The notes below the pieces were generated by a model, which did not search any database, was not told the DNA's origin, and was given only the letters and a program-made list of their open reading frames with translations. Positions 7,547-16,931 of a DNA stretch of 64,000 bases are shown here, in pieces; within the stretch, counting starts at the first letter, position 1, and every line of letters begins with the position of its first letter. The stretch is from NCBI GenBank assembly GCA_964020055.1, contig OZ026533.1, positions 434,001 through 498,000 on the forward strand. The letters are read 5' to 3'. Source of the DNA: G964020055 sp964020055. GTDB taxonomy: Bacteria > Pseudomonadota > Alphaproteobacteria > WRAU01 > Hepatincolaceae. The position numbers and the translations under genes are program-made.

Positions 7547-8350
7547 TTATTTAGTTATCTTGTTAAATAAATCATAAAAATTTTTTTCGACATATTGTTC
7601 TAAAAAGTTTAATTTTTCATTTCTCAAATTTGCTATATATTCATAAGTATATTTAACAAATCCTGGTTCATTATTTTTACCTCTATTAGGTACTGGTGCT
7701 AAATATGGGGCATCAGTCTCTACTAATATTCTATCTTGCGGAACATACTTAACAACTTGCTGTATATCTTGAGCATTTTTGAAAGTTGTTATTCCACTAA
7801 ATGATAAATAAAAACCTAAGTTTAATAGTTTTTTAGCAAAACATAAATCACCTGTAAAACAATGAATAACTCCTGTTAAATTATATTTAGAAACGAAATA
7901 AGATATTGCATCTATAGTTTCTTCTTCTGCTGAACGAGTATGAATGATGATTGGTAAACTATTTTTGATTGCCGTATTTGCATGTATTTCAAATAGTTCT
8001 CTTTGTATTTTGAACTTATTTTTAACATAATAACCATCAAAACCTGTTTCACCTATAGCTATTAATTTTTCGTTTTTTAGATAAGGATCAAAATCTGAAA
8101 TAGAAAAATTAAGATTTTCTTCTATATGTAACGGATGTATACCTATTGCTGTATAAAGTTTTGGATAATCAGAAGTATTTGGAATGTTATTTGAAAAATC
8201 CAAGTATTCTTTGAATTTACTCAAATCTGTAGAAATGTCTAAAATTAAACCTACATTATTTATTTTAGCATTAGATAAAAATTTCAATGTTTCTTCTGTA
8301 TGCCCCCCTAGATTTGGGAAACCTAAATGACAATGACTATCTATTAACAT
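7547..8350 (-). CDS. tatD: TatD family metal-dependent hydrolase (YcfH type)
   Basis: 267 residues with the full TatD signature: DSHCHLG at 4-10, IGETGFD in the middle, IHTRSAEE, VIHCFTGD and the ending VETDAPYLAPVPNRGKNNEP. These residues bind two metal ions; the family is made of 3'-5' nucleases and D-amino-acyl-tRNA deacylase-like enzymes. Cytoplasmic, no signal peptide. It sits between metG and the MBL hydrolase with short spacers (46 and 21 bases), the usual alphaproteobacterial order. Confidence 0.93.
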   Translation of the reverse strand: MLIDSHCHLGFPNLGGHTEETLKFLSNAKINNVGLILDISTDLSKFKEYLDFSNNIPNTSDYPKLYTAIGIHPLHIEENLNFSISDFDPYLKNEKLIAIGETGFDGYYVKNKFKIQRELFEIHANTAIKNSLPIIIHTRSAEEETIDAISYFVSKYNLTGVIHCFTGDLCFAKKLLNLGFYLSFSGITTFKNAQDIQQVVKYVPQDRILVETDAPYLAPVPNRGKNNEPGFVKYTYEYIANLRNEKLNFLEQYVEKNFYDLFNKITK

Positions 8351-8396
8351 AGAATATCCTTTTTGTACTAAAATATTTATTTAAATCATAATACTA

Positions 8397-9926
8397 TTAA
8401 ACTTTTTTAAAAATAGGACTAATATCCGATATTTTATGATTATCTTCAATTTTTACGTTAAAATCTTTAAAAGTTAAATCATTATCAGAATATAAATTTA
8501 ACTGTTTAAATATCATTGCAGTTGCTGAAGGCATTATAGGATTTAATAAAATACTTACTCTTCTAACTAATTCAGCTACAAAATACAGTACACTTTGTGC
8601 ATCTTCTAATTTATTTTCTTTAACCATCTTCCAAGGAGCTTTATCATTCATATACGAATTAGCATATTTTATGATATTCCATGCCGTTTCTATATATGAT
8701 GAAAAGTTAAGGTTTTTTCCTTCATTTATACAAGTATTTAATATATCTTCTGTATTTTTAAAATATTCATTTTGTTCTTCTGTAATAAACGACGATTTTA
8801 ATGTACTATTAAATACATTTTTAACGATACTCATACTACGTTGCAGTAAGTTTCCATATTCGTTAGCTAATTCATTATTATTTTTTGCTAACATACTGTT
8901 ATGTTTATAATCACCATCTTTTCCAAACTTTATTTCTTTGAATAAAAAATATCGCAGTGGATCTAATCCAAATTCATCAATAATTGTAATTGGATCTATG
9001 ACATTACCTAAAGATTTTGATATTTTTTCTCCCTCATTTAACCACCAACCATGGGCAAAAATTTGTTTAGGCAATGGTAAATCTAAAGCAAGTAAAATAG
9101 CTGGCCAATATACACAATGAAATTTTATTATATCTTTACCTACTATATGAATAACAGATTGATTATTCCAGTATTCATTAAACTCTTCGCTTTCTATATT
9201 AGGATATCCTAAAGCAGAAATATAATTAGTAAGTGCATCAATCCATACATATACTACATGACTTTCATTAGTTGGAACTTTTATTCCCCATGTGAAATTA
9301 GTTCTTGAAATGGCAAGATCGTTCAGTCCTGATTTTACAAAACTTACAATCTCATTATATCTACTTTTGGGTGCTATAAAATCTTTATTTTGTTCATAAT
9401 ATGTAAGTAATCTATCTTGAAATTTTGATAAGGTGAAAAAATAGCTTTCTTCTTCTTTCCAAACTACTTCCGCCCCTGTTGGAGCTAACTTATGGCCATC
9501 TACTTCCTGTATTTCACTATCTGAGTAATATGCTTCATCACGTATTGCGTACCACCCAGAATATTTTCCTAAATAAATATAACCAGCTTCTTCTAATTTT
9601 TTCCATAAAGATTGAACAGATACTTTATGACGCTGTTCTGTAGTACGAATAAAATCATTATTTATTAAATTTAACTTTTTTGTTAAATCAATAAAAGACT
9701 TAGAAATTTCATCAACAAATTGTTGTGGAGTTTTATTAAACTTTTTAGCACTAGCTTCAACTTTTTGACCGTGTTCATCGGTACCTGTTAAAAATTTTGT
9801 ATTCACACCATTAAGTTTATTAATTCTAGATAAAATATCTGCAGATAAACTTGTATATGCATGTCCTATATGAGGTTTATCATTTACATAATAAATTGGA
9901 GTTGTTATATAACAATACTTAGTCAT
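8397..9926 (-). CDS. metG: Methionyl-tRNA synthetase
   Basis: 509 residues. Class I synthetase signatures: HIGH within YYVNDKPHIGHAYT near residue 20 and the KMSKS loop in the form KISKS (GEKISKSLGNVIDP). The sequence YCYITTPIYYVND at the start and WIDALTNYISALGYP are MetG hallmarks. The short form without a C-terminal tRNA-binding domain is normal for alphaproteobacteria. It charges tRNA(Met) with methionine and so links to the methionine importer metNIQ elsewhere in the window. First gene of metG-tatD-MBL; the ancestral upstream genes tmk-holB are found 49 kb away in the same orientation. Confidence 0.96.
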   Translation of the reverse strand: MTKYCYITTPIYYVNDKPHIGHAYTSLSADILSRINKLNGVNTKFLTGTDEHGQKVEASAKKFNKTPQQFVDEISKSFIDLTKKLNLINNDFIRTTEQRHKVSVQSLWKKLEEAGYIYLGKYSGWYAIRDEAYYSDSEIQEVDGHKLAPTGAEVVWKEEESYFFTLSKFQDRLLTYYEQNKDFIAPKSRYNEIVSFVKSGLNDLAISRTNFTWGIKVPTNESHVVYVWIDALTNYISALGYPNIESEEFNEYWNNQSVIHIVGKDIIKFHCVYWPAILLALDLPLPKQIFAHGWWLNEGEKISKSLGNVIDPITIIDEFGLDPLRYFLFKEIKFGKDGDYKHNSMLAKNNNELANEYGNLLQRSMSIVKNVFNSTLKSSFITEEQNEYFKNTEDILNTCINEGKNLNFSSYIETAWNIIKYANSYMNDKAPWKMVKENKLEDAQSVLYFVAELVRRVSILLNPIMPSATAMIFKQLNLYSDNDLTFKDFNVKIEDNHKISDISPIFKKV

Positions 9927-9959
9927 ATTATATGTTGTCCGTGATAATTTGATTGTAAT

Positions 9960-10544
9960 TTATAAGCTATTTGATTTCATAACGATATTCAAACAAATAA
10001 CTATTAAAGCTGTATACATAACATAAACAAATATAGTTATAAAAAGCCTTTTATACATTTTATTAATTAATGAATTTTCTAACATTGGGTCTATCTGGTT
10101 ATTTTTTTCTATTAAACTTGAGAGATTTTTATTAGTAACTTTATAAATATCATTTCTATTTAATAAATAATCCAGTGAAAATATTGAATATTCTTTTGAT
10201 ATAATTTGTTTAAAATAAATTTTATTATAAAAAAATGCAAAGATTAAAAAAAACATAAAAAATAATAATGTTATTATATTATAATCTACAAAAAAATTTA
10301 ATTTTTGAATCAATACAATAGTAATCATACATAATATCAAATAAATTAGAGTTTTATAATCTTTTCTAAAAAAAGGAACAAGCCAAAAACCAATAATTAT
10401 AGATATTAACATAGTAAAGCTATAACCAATTTTTGCTACTTTATAATCATTTTTTTGTTTATTGAATAATATAAGTGAGTTATTTAAGAAAATATATTTT
10501 CCTATTTTGAAAAATAGGCCAGATATGCAACTTTTTTTGATCAT
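9960..10544 (-). CDS. Hypothetical inner-membrane protein
   Basis: 194 residues with about four hydrophobic segments (roughly 43-58 TMLISIIIGFWLVPFF, 65-82, 88-108, and 168-188 near the C-terminus) and a soluble, Asn/Lys/Glu-rich stretch at about 118-160. No family recognised. It ends 33 bases before metG begins on the same strand, so it could be the first gene of the metG transcript. The composition matches the surrounding genome. Confidence 0.55.
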   Translation of the reverse strand: MIKKSCISGLFFKIGKYIFLNNSLILFNKQKNDYKVAKIGYSFTMLISIIIGFWLVPFFRKDYKTLIYLILCMITIVLIQKLNFFVDYNIITLLFFMFFLIFAFFYNKIYFKQIISKEYSIFSLDYLLNRNDIYKVTNKNLSSLIEKNNQIDPMLENSLINKMYKRLFITIFVYVMYTALIVICLNIVMKSNSL

Positions 10545-10642
10545 TTTTTAACATTTATACCATGATTACACAATATACAATTATAGATTATTTTTACTAT
10601 AAATTATAGCTTTTTGTATTAATAGATTATATAAATCTGAAT

Positions 10643-10680
10643 AAAAAAAAGGCAAGTTCTAATTAAATAGAACTTGCCTT
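10643..10680 (-). terminator. Terminator of the major porin gene
   Basis: AAGGCAAGTTCTA (10649-10661) pairs with TAGAACTTGCCTT (10668-10680), a 13-bp stem; on the minus strand it is followed by eight Ts. It lies 31 bases after the porin stop. The strong terminator fits a highly expressed gene. Confidence 0.9.
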
Positions 10681-10710
10681 AGAAAATAAAATAATAATAT
10701 TTTATATAAA

Positions 10711-11922
10711 CTAGAAGTCTACAGTTACACCTAATTTAACAGATAAAACATTTTTAACAGCTGTAGTATCAGCACCGTTTAAAACTGGGAAAGTTTTGCT
10801 AGCTGATGAAACATTGTTTTTAGAATCATTTTTATTGTTAAACATTAATACACCTGCTCTTACGTATAAGTTTGTGTTTTTGTAAACATTGTCACTTAAC
10901 TCAGCATATACACCATGTATAGCAGGGCTAAATTCATTGTTAACTACTGTAGATTTACTTAAGTATTGGTAACCTAAAGAAACTTTATAAGTTTCTATTT
11001 TGTAAAACACAGTACCTAAAGCTTGAACAGTTTGTTTAGATTTTACATCTTTTACTTTTTGGTTGTTAACTTTAAGACCTAAAGTACCACCAATTGTGTT
11101 CATGTCATCTATAGCAGCTTGATATGCAGCAGTTGCAAATATAAGAGTAGTATCTACTTGTGTTGCAGCATCAGTTCCAACACTGTTGAATACTTCTGGA
11201 GTCATCATAGAAGCATTGTTTTTAAACATACCTCTTTTAGTTGCAGATACACCAAGATTAATGTTCAGATCTTGAATTGGGTTATAACTTATAACCGCAT
11301 CAATAACACTGTGTTTTTGAAAATCTAAAGTGGTTTGTACAGCTGCTTTTAAACCAAACATTTCTGGAGATTGATATTTAATTGCATTGTTATATCTCAC
11401 ACCTGCAATACCTATTGAAGAAAATAAATCATCCATTCCAATAGTAGTTAAATCATCAAGAACTTTATAAGCAAGAGCTTTTTCTTTACCTACAGTAATT
11501 GTTCCCCAAGGACCAGTCATCCCTACAGAAGCTTCTTCATTACCTAGACCATCAAATCTACCAGCGCCAGCTGTATCAAATTTTGTAGAAGCTTTCCAAA
11601 TAATTTTTGTATCTCCTGCAAAATTATGTTTACCATCTAACGTTAAAGTAGCATTTGCTGAAGCTGTTACAGGCATCTTTTTTTGATTAACACCCATTTG
11701 ATGATTTACACCAGTAACAACACCTTCTGCACTACCTGAAACTTTAATTCCAGTAGTAGCTGGTGCTATTTTCGATAAAGCTGATTTTAAATCAGATGTA
11801 GCATTTTTAACATCTGATGCAGCAGCTGTTAAATCATTTGATACTGCATCATCTGCACGAGCAGAAGTTGCAAAAAAACCTGCTGCTATTAGTACCGGCA
11901 AAGTCAATAAAACTTTTTTCAT
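10711..11922 (-). CDS. Porin with N-terminal helical segment
   Basis: 403 residues. Signal peptide at 1-23 (KKVLLTLPVLIAAGFFATSARA, cut before DDAV). Residues 24-58 form a mature N-terminal helix (NDLTAAASDVKNATSDLKSA) that may be a periplasmic coiled coil, then a beta-barrel with a general-porin pattern (VGMTGPWGTITVGKEKALAY, later NNAIKYQSP) and a final strand ending VKLGVTVDF with C-terminal Phe, the BAM recognition signal. Trimeric passive uptake of small solutes is the family role. An AGGAG-like site precedes the ATG. Codons are richer in G and C than in neighbours, and with the strong terminator this suggests the dominant porin. It is the first of a tandem porin group. Confidence 0.9.
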   Translation of the reverse strand: MKKVLLTLPVLIAAGFFATSARADDAVSNDLTAAASDVKNATSDLKSALSKIAPATTGIKVSGSAEGVVTGVNHQMGVNQKKMPVTASANATLTLDGKHNFAGDTKIIWKASTKFDTAGAGRFDGLGNEEASVGMTGPWGTITVGKEKALAYKVLDDLTTIGMDDLFSSIGIAGVRYNNAIKYQSPEMFGLKAAVQTTLDFQKHSVIDAVISYNPIQDLNINLGVSATKRGMFKNNASMMTPEVFNSVGTDAATQVDTTLIFATAAYQAAIDDMNTIGGTLGLKVNNQKVKDVKSKQTVQALGTVFYKIETYKVSLGYQYLSKSTVVNNEFSPAIHGVYAELSDNVYKNTNLYVRAGVLMFNNKNDSKNNVSSASKTFPVLNGADTTAVKNVLSVKLGVTVDF

Positions 11923-12186
11923 TACTTATTTCTCCTTGTCTAAAGTAGTATACAATCAATAACTGTACACTAAATTTCATAATAATTAAAAAATTAAAAT
12001 ATATATATATATATAATACACAATTCTTATAACATAGTCATGTAATAAATACAACTATACTATCTATATAGTATCATAGTTAAAAATATATTACAATACT
12101 ATTAGCATTTTTGATTTTAGTATCTTTATTATTCATGAAATAATACTTATAAAAGTATATTTTTAATGAGAATTTATATTTTATAT

Positions 12187-12600
12187 TTGAAATTTATAGT
12201 AAATGTTGTTGAAATCCCTATAGAATTTTTAAATTTATTTGTATTACTCTCTATAAATTATTCTCAAAGGACCAATTATTTTTTCTTTATTCAATATTAT
12301 ATAATGTATATTAATACCCAAACTTGTTTTTTCAAATCAATATCTAAGTCTATGTACAAACCATGAACTGAAGTTACTGTATTAGATGGGGTTCCATCTC
12401 TTTTTTCCTAGCCCTTTTATAAAATATAAATATCCTAAATATTGTATCTAGCATTCAATGTGAAAATAATTTTATTAGCACGAAATAGACTTATTTTAAT
12501 TTTGAGATGACCATTAAAATTTATATAAAATCATGCAGTTTCTATAACTTTAAATCTCTTAACTTTAGATATATCTATAATATGTTCTATATGCCAAATT
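12187..12600 (-). pseudogene. Decayed porin gene copy (3' part)
   Basis: The stretch is collinear with the 3' part of the next porin gene. 12196-12220 matches 12879-12903 in 23 of 25 bases (the last strand of the barrel); GTTCCATC at 12391 matches 13080; TATAAATATCCT at 12425 matches 13116. The offsets 683, 689 and 691 show small indels, and stops and frameshifts remove any long frame. The 5' half cannot be traced; 12600-12820 holds only AT-rich DNA. A plus-strand frame at 12166-12366 is a shadow of this fossil. Confidence 0.75.
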
Positions 12601-12824
12601 TTTTGAAAGCCAAAGCTATTGTTAAAAAAATATCATAAAAAAATTATATAGTGAATAAGTTGTTTATAATTATCAAGTTATAATTACTTTTTTATAATAT
12701 ATATAATTATATATATTATCATGAGAATAAAATGAGAATACTATATTTACATTAGAAATATTCTAGTACTAATTATACTATTATATTGAATTATAGATAT
12801 TGTCTTGTTATACAATAATTATAT

Positions 12825-12864
12825 TAAATAATACAGTAACTCAATCGAGTTACTGTATTATTTA
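12825..12864 (-). terminator. Terminator hairpin of the second porin
   Basis: TAAATAATACAGTAACTC (12825-12842) pairs perfectly over 18 bp with 12847-12864, loop AATC. It follows the porin stop (12869) on the minus strand directly. Extensive stem, weak T-run. Confidence 0.8.
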
Positions 12865-12868
12865 AAGA

Positions 12869-14026
12869 TTAAAATGATATAGTAAAGGTTGTTGAAATTC
12901 CTAAATAACTACTGTATTTAGTTGTATTTAAATCTCTTATTGTTCCTAATGGGCTTTTATCCATAGTTTCTTTATTCCAAAATAAGTATTGAGTATTTAT
13001 ACTCCAACTTCTTTTTTTACCTAAATCAACCTCAAAATCTAAAAACAAGCCTTTTACAGGTGGTGTTTTGTATGAAGAAGTTCCATCAGCTTTTTTCCCT
13101 TTTCCTTGAGTATGATATAAATATCCTGCAGAAATTTCATATATTTTAGCAAAATTATAACCTACTCTTAGAGCTAGTTGATCAAAAGATATTTCTTTAA
13201 AATCTGATGTGTTGGTGTTATAGTTGTTATGTTTGTATCCTAAAATAAAATATAAACTATTATCTTTATCAAATTTTACAGTATATTTGGCAACTGAATA
13301 TGCTAAATTAGTTGTAATTCTGTAGTTTTCATCTATTACAGCTGGGGTACCTGTTTTTTTGGATATAGAATTATGTTTTTGACCGAATACATGAATAGGA
13401 TTATAAAAACTTTCTGTTCTATATTTCTCATTTCTACCTTTTATAGCCCCTACACTCAAAAATAATTTTTCAGTACAGTCATATGTTACAGATAAATCTA
13501 AAGCATTCATATCACTACTATTAATAGTTGTTTGAGCTATACCTTTGAAACCGTGAAAACTAGGAGATTTATAAGTTATAGAATTAGTATATCTATAATT
13601 TGCTCCAATGGTAGAAAATTCATCCATTGCTAATTCATCTAATATTGGTAAACTTTCTGAAAATACTTTTCCTACATATATAGTTCCAAATTTTCCTTCA
13701 AACCCTAAATAAGTTTGATGATAACCTAACCCATCCTTTCTTGTAGCTTTTGATGCTAATTTGAATATAAATTTGGTATCTTTGAAAAAATCATATCTTC
13801 CGTTTAATGTTAAATTAATTGCTACAACAGGTGTTAATTTTATTTTGCTATTAGATGCTAAATTAGTACGAATTTCCCCTTGTACAACTCCAGATAGTTT
13901 TACACCTTTAATTTCAAGAGGAATATCTGTTCTATTTACCATATCTTCTACTTCATCTAATGCAAAAGATGGAGTTGTTACCACCATAGTTGATACTATG
14001 GTCATCATTCGAATAATTTTTTTCAT
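12869..14026 (-). CDS. Porin, second of the tandem group
   Basis: About 385 residues from the ATG at 14026, preferred over a TTG at 14065 and an ATG at 14038 because an AAGGGA site precedes it and it starts a clean signal peptide (MKKIIRMMTIVSTMVVTTPS, cut after FA). The barrel then shows the porin pattern: GVKLSGVVQGEIRTNLAS, LGFEGKFGTIYVGKVFSESL, SITYKSPSFHGFKG, ending STTFTISF with C-terminal Phe. It lacks the helical N-terminal extension of the first porin and is clearly diverged from it. The decayed copy downstream was closer to this gene than to the first. Role: outer-membrane diffusion channel. Own terminator at 12825. Confidence 0.88.
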   Translation of the reverse strand: MKKIIRMMTIVSTMVVTTPSFALDEVEDMVNRTDIPLEIKGVKLSGVVQGEIRTNLASNSKIKLTPVVAINLTLNGRYDFFKDTKFIFKLASKATRKDGLGYHQTYLGFEGKFGTIYVGKVFSESLPILDELAMDEFSTIGANYRYTNSITYKSPSFHGFKGIAQTTINSSDMNALDLSVTYDCTEKLFLSVGAIKGRNEKYRTESFYNPIHVFGQKHNSISKKTGTPAVIDENYRITTNLAYSVAKYTVKFDKDNSLYFILGYKHNNYNTNTSDFKEISFDQLALRVGYNFAKIYEISAGYLYHTQGKGKKADGTSSYKTPPVKGLFLDFEVDLGKKRSWSINTQYLFWNKETMDKSPLGTIRDLNTTKYSSYLGISTTFTISF

Positions 14027-14141
14027 GTATCCCTTCATATTCAGCATTTTGATTTTTATATTCAATTATAAGTTGTGTAACGATTAAAGTGTTATAACAT
14101 AAAATATTAATAAAAAGAACTAATATTTATGAGTAAAACTA

Positions 14142-15302
14142 CTAAAATGTAGATAATATACCAATTCCAATATTTAAAACATTTGTTGATTTACTTGTGA
14201 GTACATTATTTATTATTGGCAAAGGTGTTGAACTGTATCCTTTTTTCCAAAATAAATAATCTAAACCAATATAGTATCTAATATTATCCGTCACATCGAC
14301 TGCAAATTCTCCATGCAAACCATTAACCATAGTTACTTTAAAAGTACTATTATTTGATCTTATTTTTCCTATACCTTCGCTTACAATTTCATAACCTATA
14401 CCCAAATTATATTTATCAAATGAATAAGTAAGTATTAATACTCCAGAATTGAAATATAAATCTGAAATAACACTTCCTGAAAAACGATTATGTTTATACC
14501 CTAACATTACCTCAATACTATTTTCATTATCAAAAGTATACTCATACCTACCTGATATAAATATTAAATTTTTATTTATTGTATTATCTAAAGATAATTC
14601 AACTCCTGGTTCGCTAGAAGAAGGATAATAAACTGTTTCTAATTCATCATTGTCAAAATCACTCAAAGGAACATACCAAGATTGACTTTTATATAACTCA
14701 TTTTTACTTTTCATCATCCCTGCAGATAAAATCAAATTACTTATAGGATTATATTGCAAAATAGCTTCCCAAGAATTTGCTTTTTTATTATCAAGTGTAT
14801 TTTGATAAATAAAACTCAAGCCCTTATATACAGGAGTTTCATACGTTATAACACCTGTATATTTTTCATTGATCCCTAATTTAGAAAATAGCATAGGCAA
14901 AATCGAAATTACCGATGCATCAGATAATTTTTTATATGATTCAGAAAACATCTTACCAATATAAATATTTCCAAGTTTAGTTGATATTCCTATATTTGCT
15001 TCAGTACTTCCAAATTTAGTATTTGTAATATCTTCTGTATCAAAGGTTGATATAACACTTGATGAAAATTTGAAATTTTCTGATATCTTATAGACATATT
15101 CTAACATTATCTGTAAAGTTAGTTGGGTTTCTAAAGATTTGGGTTTGTTATTATAAAATTCTAATCCGAAAATTCCCTCATAACTTAAACCATCTTTTGT
15201 AAAATCTTGACCTTTAGATAAAAAGGTTTCATCGTATGCAAATAAAGAAGAAGTAATAAAAAAAGCTATTATTGAATATATAATATAAGATGGTTTTTGC
15301 AT
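14142..15302 (-). CDS. Porin-like outer-membrane protein, third of the tandem group
   Basis: 386 residues. Signal peptide at 1-22 (SYIIYSIIAFFITSSLFA). The barrel repeats the order of the second porin: EANIGISTKLGNIYIGKMFS, GVITYETPVYKGLSFIYQ, LGYKHNRFSG, GYEIVSEGIGK, and it ends IGIGILSTF with C-terminal Phe. Similarity to the second porin is evident at every landmark but low overall, so this is an older duplicate or a differently selected channel. The region near residues 200-230 (SQSWYVPLSDFDNDELETVY) is acidic and could form an extracellular or constriction loop. 76 bases separate it from the next porin; no terminator is obvious between them. Confidence 0.85.
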   Translation of the reverse strand: MQKPSYIIYSIIAFFITSSLFAYDETFLSKGQDFTKDGLSYEGIFGLEFYNNKPKSLETQLTLQIMLEYVYKISENFKFSSSVISTFDTEDITNTKFGSTEANIGISTKLGNIYIGKMFSESYKKLSDASVISILPMLFSKLGINEKYTGVITYETPVYKGLSFIYQNTLDNKKANSWEAILQYNPISNLILSAGMMKSKNELYKSQSWYVPLSDFDNDELETVYYPSSSEPGVELSLDNTINKNLIFISGRYEYTFDNENSIEVMLGYKHNRFSGSVISDLYFNSGVLILTYSFDKYNLGIGYEIVSEGIGKIRSNNSTFKVTMVNGLHGEFAVDVTDNIRYYIGLDYLFWKKGYSSTPLPIINNVLTSKSTNVLNIGIGILSTF

Positions 15303-15416
15303 ATTAAGCCCCTTTTATGATGTTTACTTTTACTTCTATCTAATTAAAGATTTGAAACAAAAATAACATATATAATCTTAATTTGCTAAAACAATAATCT
15401 AAAAATATAGTGCTTT

Positions 15417-15839
15417 TTATAATTGTTTGATAAAACCTGAAAATATCTTCTTTTGAGCTTCTAAAAATATTTTAGAAAATGAAATATTAAGCAATTTACT
15501 TTTGAATTCAAAATCTATATAAAAACTTACTTCTGTTGTATTATTTGATAGATTCTTAAATTCCCATATATTGTTTAAATGTTTAAATGGACCTGATATT
15601 AATGAAACATCTATTTTTTCATTGGGATAAAAAATATCTTTAGTTGAAAAATTTTCTGAAAAAACAGAAAATTTTACTGTTAATTCGTATTCTTTTATAT
15701 TATCATAAGAATTCAATAATTGAACTTGTTTAATCCATGGAATTATATTAGGATAATTTTCTACATTTGCTATTGTTTCGTATGTAGTTTCAATATTACT
15801 ATTTACAATGATTTTTTCATGGTATGTATGATTTGTCAT
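15417..15839 (-). CDS. ratA: Coq10/RatA family START-domain protein
   Basis: 140 residues with the SRPBCC (START-like) pattern: EKIIVNSNIETTYETIANVE, YPNIIPWIKQVQLLN, then strands ending GPFKHLNNIWEFKNL and a C-terminal helix SKIFLEAQKKIFSGFI. The family binds ubiquinone or its precursors in mitochondria (Coq10) and is labelled RatA in bacteria. It normally lies next to lipA in alphaproteobacteria; here an Mrr-type gene has come between. Together with ubiX at 50 kb it points to a ubiquinone-dependent respiratory chain. The toxin name RatA is historical; a quinone chaperone role is likelier. Confidence 0.88.
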   Translation of the reverse strand: MTNHTYHEKIIVNSNIETTYETIANVENYPNIIPWIKQVQLLNSYDNIKEYELTVKFSVFSENFSTKDIFYPNEKIDVSLISGPFKHLNNIWEFKNLSNNTTEVSFYIDFEFKSKLLNISFSKIFLEAQKKIFSGFIKQL

Positions 15840-15870
15840 ATATTAATATTCTATAACCTGTAGTATTTTA

Positions 15871-16911
15871 TTAATCCTTGAATTTTTCTAATTCTTTTTC
15901 ATTTAAATTATAAACATAATTAGTTTCTACATATGTATCTGACATATATTTAACTATATAATCACATAAATCATTTCCATTTATTAATTCTATATGTTGA
16001 TCTTTATTGTTAGACTTTGCATCTTTTAATGCTTCTTTTGTATAGTTACTTGTTGTTATAAAAACAGCCTTTTGTGCATTAGTATGAGCCATAGAGCCTT
16101 TTAATTTCATTATATCATCCGAAGAAACATTATTACCTGGAGCATATCTTTTACATTGTACTACTACTTTGTATTTTATAAAAAAATTTATTTCTATTTC
16201 TCCCTCAATATCAATTCCTTTATCACAAGATTTTCCTGTATGTGCTATATCTTTTACTCCCATAGCTTCTAAAAATTCTACACAAAATTTTTCAAAGCCT
16301 GTATATGATAGAGAATGCAAATCTGCTAACATTTTTTCTTTCCAGTTATTAGTATTAGTTTCATCAGGAGCATCTTCATCACGATCTTCTTCATCAGAAT
16401 CAGTTTCATAATCTATATATAAGTTTTTATCCGGTGAATCATTTGATTTTTTTATTAATGACTCATCAGAAGTAGTACAATCATCCGTGTTCTTTTCGTT
16501 TAATTCTTTATTTGTATTAGATTCATCGCTTTTATTTTTTATATCGTTCATTAATGTTGTTTCATTTGTTATTTTTTTTCCTAAAGATGATAAAGAATAA
16601 AAATATCTATTATTTCCTTTCCTTTTTTCTCTATCTAAAAAATCTAAACGATATAAATAATATACAGCATACCATACTCTATAATAAATCACTTTAAAGT
16701 TTACTTTGTTTTTATTAAGTGGCCTATTTAAATATTCATCAGATAATTTTAAGTTTTCTTTCAACAAGTGAAAAATTTCTTCTATAGTAAAAGAAATTCC
16801 ACTTGAAGAAGTGATTAAACTATAAATTACAGGATAATAATAATCATGTATTTTGAAATTTCTAGGATTAGAAAAAGGAAATTCTTTTAATTTTTCTAAG
16901 TTATTTATCAT
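15871..16911 (-). CDS. Mrr-type restriction endonuclease
   Basis: 346 residues. N-terminal part (about 15-110): a winged-helix Mrr_N-like domain (YYYPVIYSLITSSSGISF, then VWYAVYYLYRLDFLDREKRK). Linker about 115-190: Asn/Asp/Glu/Ser-rich and disordered. C-terminal part (about 198-330): Mrr_cat, with GFEKFCVEFLEAMGVKD, then DKGIDIEG (catalytic Asp) and VVVQCKRYA (Q-x-K), completing the D...QxK nuclease centre. Such enzymes cut modified DNA. All catalytic residues are present, so it looks active. It is placed between lipA and ratA, which are usually adjacent, so it was probably inserted there. It could interact with the cytosine methylase at 53.5 kb, since Mrr-type enzymes attack methylated DNA; that methylase gene is damaged. 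Confidence 0.85.
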   Translation of the reverse strand: MINNLEKLKEFPFSNPRNFKIHDYYYPVIYSLITSSSGISFTIEEIFHLLKENLKLSDEYLNRPLNKNKVNFKVIYYRVWYAVYYLYRLDFLDREKRKGNNRYFYSLSSLGKKITNETTLMNDIKNKSDESNTNKELNEKNTDDCTTSDESLIKKSNDSPDKNLYIDYETDSDEEDRDEDAPDETNTNNWKEKMLADLHSLSYTGFEKFCVEFLEAMGVKDIAHTGKSCDKGIDIEGEIEINFFIKYKVVVQCKRYAPGNNVSSDDIMKLKGSMAHTNAQKAVFITTSNYTKEALKDAKSNNKDQHIELINGNDLCDYIVKYMSDTYVETNYVYNLNEKELEKFKD

Positions 16912-16931
16912 ATTATTCTCCTATAGTTCAA

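Noticed and set aside
8671..8910. Plus-strand frames inside metG and other long genes
   Set aside because: These are antisense shadows of clearly coding genes.
12166..12366. 66-codon plus-strand frame
   Set aside because: It lies antisense to the decayed porin copy and is a shadow of it.
15417..15839. RatA as part of a toxin-antitoxin pair
   Set aside because: No antitoxin gene of the RatB type is adjacent, and the Coq10-like fold next to lipA indicates a housekeeping role.
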